Shown piece after piece: positions 33,340-45,114 of a stretch of 64,000 nucleotides of DNA. The first letter of the stretch is position 1. Each line of letters opens with the position of its first letter. The notes beneath the pieces were generated by a model. The model searched no databases, was not told the DNA's origin, and was given only the letters and a program-made list of their open reading frames with translations. Origin of the DNA: Ceriagrion tenellum (lineage: Eukaryota > Arthropoda > Insecta > Odonata > Coenagrionidae); assembly GCA_963169105.1 (NCBI GenBank), contig OY720639.1, positions 93,446,559 to 93,510,558 of the forward strand, read 5' to 3'. The position numbers and the translations under genes were made by a program.

Positions 33340-33735
33340 CCAACTGGCGTCGTGGTGTGGCATTCAAAGATCGTATTAAAAAGTTGTCGCGACTGCTGAG
33401 AGATCAAATCCTAGCACTCTCCTAATTTCTGGTCAGACCGCGCATTGTGGTCCTTATTGCTTTTGGCCTGCGCCTGGCATCAGGGCGAATGTGCGCGGCA
33501 CTGATTTTAGCTGGGATGAGTGCTTCACGGAATCACCCCGTGCCACACACCCTAGTAGTGTCTTGCATGGTATTTCGTAGATGTCGATGAAATTCTCCTT
33601 CATTACTTTTCAGGTCCCTGGTTCGAGCCTTACCAAGATGGGTTTTTTACATAAGGCAAGGGTATTGACGTAAATTCTGTTTCGGCACCGGAGAATGCCT
33701 ACGCCGAGCCACTGGCTAATGCTGACTACAAAGAT
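33340..33735 (+). mobile_element. Probable degraded SINE
   Basis: GTCCCTGGTTCGAGCCTTACC at 33614 resembles a B-box. CACCGGAGAATGCCTACGCC with GGCTAATGCTGACTAC near 33687-33730 echoes the SINE-2 body (GGCTAATGCCGACGCC). The boundaries are uncertain. Confidence 0.35.
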
Positions 33736-33811
33736 GACCAATCCACCTGATGCGATACAGGAGAAAAACAATACATCTGAAGAGAGAAACTATTACGCCT
33801 TGTCCGAATTC

Positions 33812-34160
33812 ATAAGGACTAGCTGACCTGTGCGAATATTTCGCACAGTATGCAGCGTCTTTCTGTTTCCTCCTTTCTTTCTGTTCTTCAACCTGTCGAA
33901 TTTCGCACAGTATGCAGCTTCTTCCTGTTTCTTCCTTCTTTCTTCCTGTTCTTCTACCTGTTTCTTCCCATGGACAATTATATGCAATTTATATTTGTGA
34001 TAAAAATACTACGTAAACGGTAAACGGTCACACTGATTGCATGTAGAATGTAAACAATCTAACTAAACGATGTGTTAATAGATGGCGCCTCCTACAGTCC
34101 TTTAAGCAGGGTCGATTTATTCGATATGTTGAACCATCGACTCGAAGAGGCAAAGAATCG
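33812..34160 (+). mobile_element. ACTAGCTGACC repeat with internal duplication
   Basis: It starts ACTAGCTGACCTGTGCGAAT, then holds two tandem copies of a pyrimidine-rich unit of about 65 bp beginning TTTCGCACAGTATGCAGC (33838 and 33900). AGATGGCGCCTCCTACAG at 34080 recalls the GGCGCCACC part of the repeat at 10032-10604. Confidence 0.45.
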
Positions 34161-34239
34161 AGATATCGAACGACCTTGTCTTTTAAGCACGTAATCATAG
34201 CCAACATACTAGTTGATTATATTGTCAACAGATGGCACT

Positions 34240-34345
34240 GTATCATTTTTTTCACAAAAACTTATATTTTAAATTTTTTAACAAAAACTTTAATTTTAAA
34301 ATTTTTTATTAAAAATTTAATTTTAAACTATTTGACTATTTTTCG
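34240..34345. repeat. A+T-rich imperfect tandem repeat
   Basis: Variants of ACAAAAACTTTAATTTTAAA and TTTTTTAT recur three to four times. Confidence 0.6.
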
Positions 34346-36255
34346 TCAACAGCGGGGAACATAAGCTTTAAAAGTATGTTTGAAACATTAAATTTGATGA
34401 AGAATTATGGGAGTTAGGACGTTGCGACAAAAAACACCTTTGAAAAATAATATATATGATGATTGAAGGACTCCAGGCTAGGCCACAAGGCGAGATGTTA
34501 AGGTGTCTCCTCGAAGATGTTTGAGCTAGGATGTCCTCGCTCATGGTGCTACCACCTTTGGGACAGAATTGAAAACAGAAAAATTTTAAGACTACAAAAC
34601 ATTTGAGCTGGGATTTATTCAAAAATCTCGCCTCATCCAGTTAGGTCGTTTTAATTACGAGATTTAGACGTGCTAAGTGCCTAAAGCTGCGATTACTAGG
34701 GGATTCTTCATCACTCATAACTTAGTGTTTCAAACATTTCGGTGTGTCACTTACTGTGATATCTCGCAGGGTTTTAATAACGTAATCACTTTCTTTAGAA
34801 GTTGGTCTGTTAATGGTAACTAGCCTTGAGTTCGTAGGAGATTAATCTTGTTTCCTTGAAACATTTCTATTAACTGTTATTTATATTTACTTCTATTCTC
34901 GCCTATATTTCTTAGCATTCTGCGTATCTATCTAAGCATCTTGCACCTCATTTACGGTAGGGGTTAGGATCTCCGTCGTGGCAAGCAGTTTAGCCTCACA
35001 TTTCTTATAAATCATTTGATAAAATAAAACTCCCAAAATGAAACTAAACCGAGAAAACTAGTTTTAATTGGTTTAATTTAAGGAAAGCTTTAAAAATGCC
35101 TGGGCAAATGAAAACACAACAACGCGTACATTGCAACGCATTTTAGATAAGTTTCCATCGACATACTCATTTGCAAAGTTTCCCCTTACTTTTGTCTAAT
35201 TTAAGCTTAAGTATTTACAGTTTATTCCAGGGAGATTTATTTATCGAATTGGTCACTCCCCTTTCTTCATAGACCTTGCTTTTCCCTTTAAAGACATGCA
35301 CACGACAACACGAAATTTTCAGCAGGGGAACTTAGTACCCTATTGTATAGTGAAAAACTACGAAAGAATAACTGGTATGGTAAAAAAAATCAATTGCCAT
35401 ATATCCATACATTCGATGCTGATGCTATTTAAACAGGGCTGCCTTTCTCATTTTCATATATAATATATTTAACTATCAACACCTTAGCCCCTGATATACA
35501 AAGCACCATTAGAAGAAGGCAACAACATGATTACGTACCTATATATAAACTTTATGAACTCCCAGGGCAGATAATAATACATTATGCAAACTTAGCGATC
35601 AGTTCTAAATACTGTTATCAAATGAATTTACTTAATAAAAGAAATTGTAACTTTCTTTTGTATGTACTAATTCATTACGCCAACCCCAGGCTCTGTTCCT
35701 AAATTCTTCATATCAAATGCAGTTGCTATGTAAACAAATACAAAACATGTTGCATGCTCCGCTGATGCATTTCCGGAGTACAACTTCCCAAAATGGTGTT
35801 CCAAGTACGAGTAGCAGTGCGCAACGGACGCGTCCTCTATGGCTGCGTCCTCGCACGAATCCTGGGGAGGAGCCTCAAGCAATTCGGACGTACTTTAAGA
35901 TGGCCGCCGTCCACGGAAGGACGAATATGCGACTTTGTGAGGATCCTCACGGTAATTTCGGACGCGCCTTTAATTAGCTAACTAACCCTTTGATAATTGA
36001 GTACAGACAAATATAGCCATTAGCTCTGTTCAGATACCGTATAAACCACTAGTACCATGTAAAATGCGCACCTCGCTTTCATGAGCGTCGAAATTTAAAA
36101 AAAAAATCGGCAGTTTCCATCATTTACCTAGGTAGGTTTAATGGATTCATAGTACTCGCTATCACAGCGTAGATTAAACTATAAGCTTAAACTCTAAACT
36201 AAATTTCAGGAGAAAAATTTCTCTGACGACGTAAAAAAAACTTACTATTAACGCC
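34346..36255. other. Gene-free stretch
   Basis: Overlapping open frames at 35667-35981 on both strands have no family motif. The rest is A+T-rich. No exon is recognised. Confidence 0.35.
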
Positions 36256-36259
36256 CTCG

Positions 36260-36705
36260 TACTATGGCAGATTAGACAGCGGCAATAAAATTAGAGAGGT
36301 ATATTGTAGAACCGATAGGTATAAAATGTCAATTTTTCCGCGTACCTTTGGGACCATAACAGCTGTGATCGTCGTCATGAATAGTGAGATTAGCTAGATT
36401 GTAGATCTTTCTCTTTATATTCTCTACGTTCTTATTTATGCATGAAGTATATATTGATGTTCTTATTTATGTATGATATTTTGAATCTGTAGTAGTAGTC
36501 TTTGTATCCCTTGCATGTTGGAACGATTGACGATAGAATGTTTCTTGGTTAGCAGATTCTTAATTGGCATGCTGCATATGTAGTACGCTGTTTTCAATGT
36601 AGTTTCGGTGTTCTGCCGTATAATTCATGCATGTCTCGTGTAGAAGCACCCCCTGCCACTCACCTTTGGGTGGCTTGCAGGGTATGACGTAGATGTAGAT
36701 GTACT
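36260..36705 (+). mobile_element. LINE-D copy, mostly 3' untranslated region
   Basis: The frame around 36281 reads NKIREVYCRTDRYKMSIFPRT, matching the C-terminus of LINE-D. After about 250 bp of diverged 3' sequence it ends with ACCCCCTGCCACTCACC, GGTGGCTTGCAGGGTATGAC and the tail GTAGATGTAGATGT. Confidence 0.65.
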
Positions 36706-38581
36706 CTCGGCCAATGCCGACGCCGCCCGTTAGCGATACTCTCTCATAATTAAAATTGGATTTCTCTGAGGCATGGTGAAGCTCAAGAGGTAATTATGTT
36801 CCCTTTTAGGCACCTCGAACACTTTTCTAACGTACTTTCCACCATTAATTGCTTAAAGTAATCGATTTTCTTTCAAATAAAACAACCCCGTCCTCTCAAC
36901 GATGATCAGTTGCTGAGTGTGCTCAGACTGACGCCACGTTTCCGGAAGAGAAATGAACTTGCACAAGACGCGCACACTCTCTTTCGGCAACGATTTCGGG
37001 GGAAAGAGGTGGGCGTGGTTAATGGGTATATTCAAGCAGTCAAATAAAACGATCAAATCCAACTATAATATGCAGTAAACCTGTGGAAAAACCTGTGCGG
37101 TAAAATACCTTCAGACTCGGAAATCGGCGGACCGAGGGTAAGAACACTATTTTTAGGCTTAAACGTTTTCACAAAACCTGAGTTCCCTCCCAGCTGAAAA
37201 AACCTATTAGTGCCGGTGAATTAACTCAACCTTTCTCAACGCCAAAGAGTAAAAAAATATTTTCCCGTCATAGACTTGAGCTTGCCGCACAAGCGTAATG
37301 GATGGAGTACTTGAGATGAGCGTGCTTCGGTGGCTTAGGTAATTAAAATTTCATACCAACCACTTGCAGACTGCACTCTGGAGAAGAAAAGTATCTCCTC
37401 TGAATTCACTCCTGTCAAAACGATGGGAATAATCGGTAATTAGAGAATACGAGTGTCTATATAGTGGAAGGCCGCTGTATAGCCACACACGTGTCTATGA
37501 GAAAACCGCAATTAACCACGACATTAGATTTTACAGAGTCAATCGTGTCCCACGAAGGAATGATGATTCGAATATAGTTTTTACCTGGCATCGAGCAAAT
37601 CAAGAATTTCACTAAACTCGTACGAGGAAGGGTTTAGCGTTTCTTGCAGACAAAGTACGCTTCCAGAGCCATAGTTCTATGCACGTGATCATCAATATAT
37701 ACTCGTATAATGGATTGTTAACTCGTCGCCAAAAAATGTTGCCTTGAATTCCGTAAACAAACAACACTTTCGATTGAGTCACCGTGTAGTGATGAAAGAC
37801 GGCAGTTCAAATGTAAATTCAGTCTACAGATCGTAAATAATCACGTCTTACCGGTTTTATTTACCGGTTTAGTAATCATAATGCAGTGGATAAAAAAAGT
37901 AGTACTACACGCGGGACTTAATTACACTCTTTTTAATATTGTCCGGTCTACAGATATATTTCATTCATCTCCTAATTCAATTACACAAATGCACAATTAA
38001 CTTCTAAGAACTTCGCAATATCGTTCTACGGCAACTTAATAATAATACGAGGTGAGAAAAGTGGAATGAATTAGAAGACATATACTATAAGGATTTCAAA
38101 ACCAAAATCCGACAATATCATCTATGGATGAGAAATTGCGCCAATAACTATCATTTTAATAACAAATAAAGGAGAGATTGTTGAACCAACCCCGAGGCCA
38201 CACATGAATAGTAGGTTACACATTAACATCTACATCAATCTATCTAGATCATACCTTCTGATTCCTAAGGCTCTCAACAGGTAATAAACAAAAAAATGTT
38301 GTCAAAATAGCTGAGGTGAGAAATGTGACAACGGTGGGGTTCATAGCTGTTAAAACTTACATCGAAAAGTTCCATAATAGATACCCTACTCCAATGTCGA
38401 ATTGACGAAAGGACGAGGAAGATCGGAACGGTGACGAGGCCATAGTACTAGCAAAGACTTATAGTGTCATATCAAGAGACCGAGTACGGACTCCGGCAGT
38501 GCCAAAGGTTTTTCGCTTACACTCGACCCATTATAAATTGTAACGTGAAGAGTATCTCAAGGCGTAGAACAGCGTTTGCCG
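36706..38581. other. Gene-free stretch
   Basis: CGGCCAATGCCGACGCCGCC at 36708 may be a SINE-2 scrap. Otherwise I see no gene, repeat family or RNA. Confidence 0.35.
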
Positions 38582-39737
38582 TTAAGGTGGCTGGAGCGAC
38601 AATCGTGAGTCACTGAGAGCACATTTTAATAACTTTACAAATAAGTCGAAAAAATTCTTGAGTCAAATTTCACTTAACTACGTTTCTTTATAAGATGGGA
38701 TATACTCCACAGGCAAAAATACAGCAATTACAAGGGCAAATATTTTTAAGATATTGCCTTCATAAAAGCATTGATATGACTTGGATTTACGACGCGGAAT
38801 TCGATATTCAAGCAAACATCGTACGTGAATACATGTTTTTAAAGGCAAGACAACTTTACATTTGTATTCCATCATTATAACAGTATGAATAATTATTTCA
38901 TGTTCATAGGAAATTTTGTACGTATGTAGTCGGATTGTTTGGAAACTTCTATATCCTGTACCTTATATAAAGTGCCATTAGACAACGGGTTAAAATAGCA
39001 TTGAATGCCTAAAATCAAATTAAGTAAGATAACTTATTATCACTTTCACCAATTTATATTACATATTTCATACATACACATGACTTTCCTTTATATATCT
39101 CGGAAGTCCCATCACGTGGGACGGAAGAAGTACAACGGACACCAAGCGGAGAAGAGCCCAAGCTGAGAATTTGTTCATGGGAAAAAGACAACTGCTGAGC
39201 TCAACGAAGATGGGACCACAAACCAGGAAAGAGTATGTGAAAATATCCGTGTGGAGCGTAGCACTCTATCAGAAGCATGGAACATTAGAGAAGCTGACCA
39301 GAAAAGACTAGAAGCCTTCAAAACCTGCTACTGGAGGACGATGTTGAATTTAAAATGGAAAGAAAACATAAGTAATGATGAGGTTTACAGAGGAGTAGAA
39401 GAGGAAAGGACCATATGGAACACCATAGAGGCAAGAAAAACAAGATGGATTGTACACACCATGAGGCACAATTGGTTTGCGAAGAACATAATTTAAGGCA
39501 AAATAGAGGGAGAAGTTCCCAGAGGAAGACCAAGGAATAAATGGACAAAATTCATGGACCAAATAAAGATGTAAGTACATAGAAAGAGACACCAGGATGT
39601 CAGCGAACTAGCATTAGATAGGGAAGAGCGGAGGGCTGCAGTCAACCCATATAAAGATTGAACAACCAATAATATCGTAAGCATTCAAAGTTTCACGCAA
39701 ATCAGTGAATAAATGAAAATCGCTCCAAGCACCTTCA
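38582..39737. repeat. Family X inverted-repeat element split by LINE-A
   Basis: Left end GTTAAGGTGGCTGGAGCGAC with TCGTGAGTCACTGAGAGCAC, as in the copy at 12886. Right end 39673-39737 (CAAAGTTTCACGCAAATCAG, ATGAAAATCGCTCCAAGCAC), the inverse terminus. LINE-A fills 39101-39672. Removing it leaves about 585 bp, close to the 611 bp of the intact copy. Confidence 0.55.
39101..39672 (+). mobile_element. LINE-A copy, longest 5' extent here
   Basis: It begins near CGGAAGTCCCATCACGTGGG and encodes in broken frames RRRAQAENLFMGKRQLL, then (open at 39251-39496) EAWNIREADQKRLEAFKTC, LKWKENISNDEVYRGVEEE and RHNWFAKNI, followed by GEVPRGRPRNKW. It ends at AAGATTGAACAACCAATAAT. It is RTE-like and 5'-truncated without a catalytic domain. 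It lies inside a family X element, so it is younger than that element. Confidence 0.75.
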
Positions 39738-40117
39738 GGGAAGATGGGCAAGAAACGAAAACGACCAAGAACGTGAAGGACAATAACTCCACCAATAAGG
39801 TTTACTGACACAAAACAAGATCTCATGAGAGGAGCAAACAATGTCATTTTAATTCTTTCGACGATTTCCTTCGCAATTTGCACATTTCGCGGTTTTAATC
39901 TCTCTATACGGCGTCACAAACGCGGCAACGTTCAAGGGGATTGAGGGAAGAGGTGAAGGTTAATGAGAGATGGAGGATGAAAAGAAACGAGGAAGAAAAT
40001 CGATGAGTTTGATTTTACGTGAAGGACAATAACTCCACCAATAAGATTTACTGACACAAAACAAGATCTCACGAGAGGAGCAAAGAAAGTCATTTATATT
40101 CTTCCTACGACTTTCCT

Positions 40118-40844
40118 TTCACTTGGAACAGGTGGATGATTTTGTGTACTTAGGTAAGATGTAAGCGGAAGATGGAAGAATAGATGAGGAGATAAAGAGA
40201 CGTGTGAATGGTGGTAGGAAAGTGGTTGGTAGCATGTGGAGCATATCAAGGAATGAGTGCTTGTCTAAGGAAGCGAGAATTGCTGTGTACAAAAGTGTAC
40301 TTCTTCCTACTTTGCTATATGGTAGTGAAACATGAGTATGTCAGGATAGACATAAGAGTAGACTAAATGCCGTGGATATGAGTTATCTGAGGAGTATTTG
40401 CAGCAAAAGTAGGATAGATAGGGTCAGGAATGAGTGGGTCATGAATGAATGTGGGTTAAATGCTCCAGTAATGGACGTGTATGGAAGGAGTGTGCTTCGT
40501 TGGTTTGGCCATGTTGAGAGAATGGATGAGAGTCGAATAACGAAACAGATATATGAGAGTAGAATGAATGGTGTGAGAGGTAGGGCGAGAAAGTTGTGGT
40601 TGAATGTGGTTGAGGAAATTCTTAGGTGGAGGAATATTTGGAGTCTTAAAAACAGGAGTGCGTGTATGAAACAGTGTATGGGGGTAAATGAGGCAAAAGA
40701 GGTTTGCAAGGATAGGTCAGTATGGAGGAAATTATTGAAGCAGAGTTAAGTGTACAATTATGTATTAATGAGTGAAACATTTTGACTGTGCCTACCCGGG
40801 GAGGGAACAGCGTGATAGGTATGCAGGTTTATATGTATGTATGT
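40118..40844 (+). mobile_element. LINE-C copy with target-site duplication
   Basis: This is a 5'-truncated non-LTR retrotransposon from a lineage unlike LINE-A, B or D. The frame reads VDDFVYLGKM, a stop, AEDGRIDEEIKRRVNGG, LPTLLYGSET, a stop, then an open frame to 40749 with LRWFGHVERMDESRITKQIY, RKLWLNVVEEILR and DRSVWRKLLKQS. This is an RT C-terminus after the catalytic domain. The 3' tail is TATGTATGTATG. It is flanked by ACGACTTTCCT (40107-40117) and ACGAATTTCCT (40845-40855), an 11-bp duplication with one mismatch. Confidence 0.8.
40372..40749 (+). pseudogene. Reverse transcriptase C-terminal fragment of LINE-C
   Basis: This 125-codon open frame is the longest preserved part of the LINE-C coding region. 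Residues such as RSICSKSRIDRVRNEW, GRSVLRWFGHVERMD and the final EVCKDRSVWRKL are typical of a LINE RT tail. It has no start of its own; the frame continues upstream through two in-frame stops. It cannot encode an active enzyme because the polymerase palm and the endonuclease are missing. Confidence 0.65.
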
Positions 40845-41010
40845 ACGAATTTCCTGCGCAATTTGCACATTTCGCGATTTAATCTCTCTGTACTGCGTCC
40901 CAAACGCGGCAATGTTCAAGAGGATTGAGGGAAGAGCTGAAGGGTAATGAGAGATGGAGGATGAAAGGAAACGAGGAAGAAAATCGATGAGTTTGATTTT
41001 TGCGGTGACA

Positions 41011-41560
41011 GAGAGAGAGAGAGAGGACACCGGGTGATTGAGGTGACCGAGCGAAGATGAGAATGACAGGGGGAGGAAGATGAGGGAACGGATTACTGAA
41101 GAGGACGACCAAAGCGAGACGGGGAGAGAGAGACGAAGGCAGTTTGGAAAAAAAAGCAGTCTTTTTTTTTGCCCCGACCGCCACCCGTTCTCTTACCATC
41201 CCTTACCTTCTCCCTCAGTAAAACCCAAGCAACCTTCCCCCCCCGCCCCCGCCGCGGACTAAAAAAAAGAAAAAAAATGACAAACGACTCCAGTGTTAAG
41301 GTCATAGGTCATTCCACCCGAGCGGCAATCTGAGCCTCTCGAGTCGCGAAATAAAAAGAAGATCGGGGGAAAACTCGAGAGAGAGAGGGAGAGGACGGGA
41401 GGGTGAGTCATAAAGTGACGTGGAGGGAGGGCTCGAGGGGAGGTGGAGAAACTTTCCGCCCGCCCACCCCCGACAGACACATCAACCAGAACTCCCCCCC
41501 TCTGCTAAGACTTAAAAAGGGGAAGAAAACAGAGGAGAGAGGTTGGGGGAGTGGAGAGCG
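41011..41560. promoter_or_regulatory. GA-rich and CpG-rich island
   Basis: GAGAGAGAGAGAGAGG lies at 41010, AGAGAGAGAGGGAGAGG at about 41377, and polyC/polyA tracts at 41239-41277. The long opposing open frames (up to 150 codons) are low-complexity proline/serine/leucine strings. Candidate regulatory or structural DNA; no gene is identified. Confidence 0.25.
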
Positions 41561-41567
41561 GGGAGGA

Positions 41568-42650
41568 GAATGTCGATAGGGGTAACGAAACATGGTGGTA
41601 GAACCCTGAGCAAAGTGGTTAATTAATGAGTGGACGGCGGAATAAATCGGCTGAGACAGAGAGTCCTTGGTAACCAACGCGGGGAGGGGAAAGAAGAGAG
41701 GTAGAGAAACATGGTGGTAGAGTCTTGAGCAAAGCGGTATATTAATGAGAGGACGGCTCGTGTGGAATAAATCGTCCCACAAAGAGAATAACACTTGGTG
41801 AACGACGTGGCAGGGAGTATGAGGGGAGGCAGCGAAATGTCGATAGAGGTAACGACACATAGTGGTAGAGCTCTGTGCAAATCGTTTAATTAATGAGAGG
41901 ACGGCTCGGGGGAATAAATCGGCTGAGACAGAGAGGAGAGCACTTCAATAACAGGGGGAAGAGGCGAGGTATCGAAATGTCGATAGTGGTTACGAAACAC
42001 GGTGGTAGAGACCTGAGCAAAGCTGTTAATTAATCAGAAGACGGCGCGTGTGGAACAAATCGGCCGAGACAGAGAGGACAGTCCTTGAGAACCAACGTGG
42101 GCAGGGTAAAGAGGGGAGGTAGCGAAACATGGTGGTAGAGCCCGGCGCAAATCGTTTAGTTAATGAGAGGACGACTCGTGTGGAATAAATCGTCCCATAC
42201 AAAGAGTAGAGCACTTGGTAGACAACGTTGCCAGGGGTAAGAGGGGAGGTAGCGAAATGTCGATAGAGGCAACGAAACATAGTGGTATAGCCCTGGGCAA
42301 ATCATTTAATTAATGAGAGGACGGCTCTTGTGGAATAAATCGTCCCATACAAAGAGTAGAGCACTTGGTGGACGACGTGGCTGGGGGTATGAGGGGAGGC
42401 AGAGAAATGTCGATAGAGGTAACGAAACATAGTGGTAGAGCCCTGTGCAAATCTTTTAATTAATGAGAGGACGGCTCGGATGAATAAATCGGCTGAGACA
42501 GAGAGGAGAGCACTTGAACATCAGGGGGAAGAGGCGAGGTATCGAAATTTCGATAGCGGTAACCAAACATGGTGGTAGATCACTGTACTAAGCGTTTAAA
42601 TGAGAGGACGGCTCGGGTGGAATAAATCCGCTGAGACAAGTGGAGAGCAC
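41568..42650. repeat. Minisatellite, about eight units of 120-150 bp
   Basis: Each unit contains variants, in order, of TAATGAGAGGACGGCTCG, GGAATAAATCG, AGAGCACTTGG, GGGGAGGTAGCGAAATGTCG and ACGAAACATGGTGGTAGAGC. Recognisable GGTGGTAGA or AGTGGTAGA blocks fall near 41591, 41711, 41858, 42000, 42130, 42280, 42430 and 42569. Unit length varies by internal insertion or deletion. The long minus-strand open frames here follow from the repeat and are not genes. Confidence 0.85.
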
Positions 42651-42727
42651 TTGGTGGCCAACGTGGCCAAAAGGAAGACAGGAGGAGAGAGAAAATCTGT
42701 AACGGCTGCGAGACATAGAGCCAATCG

Positions 42728-43145
42728 CGGGAGAGAAGTGTATCTTAAAGATGGATGTTTGTGTTAAAGATGGTAATTTTAGTTTCTGAACAGATTCGCG
42801 TTTTAATTTACATGCGAGTACTTATTTGAAATATCTACAGATAAAAATGAAAAAAAATGCATGAAAACGATTGCACTTATTGGCAAATTTAATGCTATTC
42901 CGACACGTTACATTATGCCACATGACATATATTTCAAAATAATTCAATTGCATACGATCAGGTTTCTCTTTAAACGCAATGCATCACGTCACAAACAACT
43001 ATAATGGTTGCTTGCAAATCTAAATTGACAATTTAATGCTATTTTAACAGATTACCTTATGACACATGACATTTTCCAAAATAATTCGGTCACATATGAT
43101 CAGATTTCCTCTTAAAATGCGAAATAACACGTTTCACAAGACTAC
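42728..43145 (+). repeat. Family X-like fragment with internal tandem duplication
   Basis: AGATTCGCGTTTTAATTTAC and AAAAATGAAAAAAAATGCAT match the family X end. The segment TTTAATGCTATT...CACATGACAT...AAAATAATTC (about 42890-43010) is repeated at about 43030-43140. Confidence 0.5.
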
Positions 43146-43341
43146 AGAGTTAGCCAGCAAATATCAAGGTATCATGCTGAGTAAAAAAACACGTGTGAAG
43201 ATATTATTTCGGCTTCAATTTTGAATTCCAGTCCACATACCCAATCCATGACAATTCTTCAATAGCGACGAAAATTTTCCAGTTTCGAAGGCTTCAGATG
43301 ATGCTAGAACCCTTAGAAACCCAGTGCTGGAGCTAAATGCA

Positions 43342-44253
43342 GTGTATATACATTTTCATGAGAAGAATACATTTTAATTTAAGCAGCTGTGTGAAGCATG
43401 AATTAAATATTCCATCATTATTGGGGCATTTAAATACTTCCATATGGTAAAATCTTAGTAATTAAGTGTAAATATCTATGTTCCCCCCCTAAACCCCCAC
43501 CTTATTTCCTTCCCTGTATGGTACCCTGTATATACATTAAGCCACCATTTCTGTACTTCGCATTCTACCTCTTAGGATAATGTGTGTATATTGAAATCGG
43601 TTAAGCTCCTTAAAAAATAAAATAGTGTGGAAAATCACATAGTTATAATTAGTATGCTATGTCCAAATTTCGCAAAGTCAATTCATCTACTATTGGTATA
43701 TCTATGTATACCCTGTACAAAGCGTTTAATTAGTGCGAGGACGGCTCGGGGGGAATAAATCGGCTGAGACAGAGAGGAGAGCACTTGAATGTCAGGGGGA
43801 AGAGGCGAGGTATCGAAATGTCGATAGCGGTAACTAAACATGGTGGTAGAGCCCTTTAATTAATGAGAGGATTTCAACTTGACCAACTTTTTCACACGGT
43901 ACTTGTAAAACTCCTTCACAAGGGAAGGTTTTCTATGATGCTGAAAAAAACCACTGCGGTGGGTTGCGATTTGTTTTAAACATAGTCGAGAAAACATACA
44001 AACTACGCTTTGCTAATTTTTGGATAGATCTGGGCGTTAGAAATTCCCCACTTTTTTCAAATAAGGTAAATCTGGAGCGTATACACGAACCAATTCCCAT
44101 GCAAAATGGCAGTGGTTTTCGTCAAAAATCTCGAGAAGTAGTTCAGTAAGGGGCTGATAGTTTTCTACCTTCGGAAGGGAAGATATTTTTCCTTAAAATG
44201 AGACAAAATTCATTGATTTCTAGGAGAAGTGACACTCTGCTCAAACCACCATC
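43342..44253 (-). repeat. Family Z element, copy d, split by an insert
   Basis: The left part 43342-43474 matches copies b and c up to AGTGTAAATATCTATG. The right part resumes at 43869 with TTTCAACTTGACCAACTTTT and runs to the degraded terminus CTGCTCAAACCACCAT at 44253. The 394-bp insert between them includes a unit of the nearby minisatellite. Confidence 0.6.
43475..43868. repeat. Insert in family Z copy d carrying a stray minisatellite unit
   Basis: The first 230 bp are unique (C-rich at the left junction). From 43712 it reads CCCTGTACAAAGCGTTTAAT, GAGGACGGCTCGG, GAATAAATCGGCTGAGACAG and ATCGAAATGTCGATAGCGGT, a clear unit of the 41568-42650 array. ATATCTATGT occurs at the left junction and again at 43700. 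Confidence 0.65.
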
Positions 44254-44789
44254 AGAAGAAAAGGCTGGCGCTGAAGGATCGGCTATGCAGCGGAGGGGAA
44301 AGAACAGCGACGGGCTAGAAATGCTTCCAACACAGCCATGTTCAAAATTAGAGAGCGGGAAAGTGTCTGTAGCGCATTTCACGATAACGTCTCCGATCCA
44401 CACAAAGCTGAACGAAAGTAAGCAACGTGAGAACGCAATCATTCACATGCCCTTTTAATAACCGGATTAAAAGCCATGAAAGAGCTAGAGGCTTGATATG
44501 AACAACAAAATGAACACTTAGGTTGAGAATGAGGTTAGGAATGATAATGATTGACATTGCAAAAACCCTGGTAGTGAAACGCGGAGACTGCCTTACCTTT
44601 CCGTTCGGAGCCAATTCATTTGGAATGGGGACCTCAACTGAAAAGGGCCTCTGCGTAACTACCACCACGTACAAAAAGCAAATACCACCAATAATAGCCA
44701 ATACTATGACATCACACTTTACCTAAAACCTTTCAAAGTACTGAAATTTAATTTGGTAAACAGCTCCGTCGTAAACAATGGATGTTTAC
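44254..44789. other. Gene-free stretch
   Basis: Open frames of 67-117 codons overlap on both strands, and none has a motif. No gene is supported. Confidence 0.35.
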
Positions 44790-45066
44790 TAAGTTATTTA
44801 AAAAAGTCCTATTACATTTATTTTTTTAATCTAAGCAATTAAGTATAAAATTCTATATAAGCCTTTAACTCGACCAACTATTTTCACGCGGTATGTACTT
44901 AAAAAAAACTCACAACGGAAGGTTTACTGAGATTTTGGAAAAATTGCAGCCGTGACAGAATGATTTGTTCACAAAAAAATTTGAGAAAAAAAACAAACCA
45001 CGCACCGCTAATTTTTTGGTGAGATTAGGATTTAAAAATTTCTCATTTTATAAATCAGGCCTCTTA
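44790..45066 (-). repeat. Family Z element, copy e (partial)
   Basis: AGTATAAAATTCTATATAAG, TTCACGCGGTATGT, ACAACGGAAGGTTTACTGAG, GAGATTAGGATTTAAAAATT and CTCATTTTATAA follow the order of copies b, c and d. Both ends are missing. Confidence 0.55.
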
Positions 45067-45114
45067 ATTCTTAAATCGAACTATTATCGGCGGCTATTGG
45101 CGAGGGCAACCAGC

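Larger units (their letters stand above)
39770..41010. repeat. Tandem duplication of about 250 bp, second copy split by LINE-C
   Basis: Copy 1 (39770-40019) and copy 2 (40020-40117 plus 40845-41010) share GAAGGACAATAACTCCACCA, ACAAAACAAGATCTCA, CAATTTGCACATTTCGCG and GAAAATCGATGAGTTTGATT in the same order. Copy 2 carries a 727-bp LINE insertion. Confidence 0.8.

Noticed and set aside
41408..41860. 150-codon minus-strand open frame
   Set aside because: It lies across the GA-rich island and the minisatellite. Its repeats in protein sequence follow the DNA repeat, and no domain is visible.
41568..42650. CRISPR-like array
   Set aside because: Units are 120-150 bp with diverged sequence throughout. 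There are no short identical repeats with unique spacers, and the context is eukaryotic.
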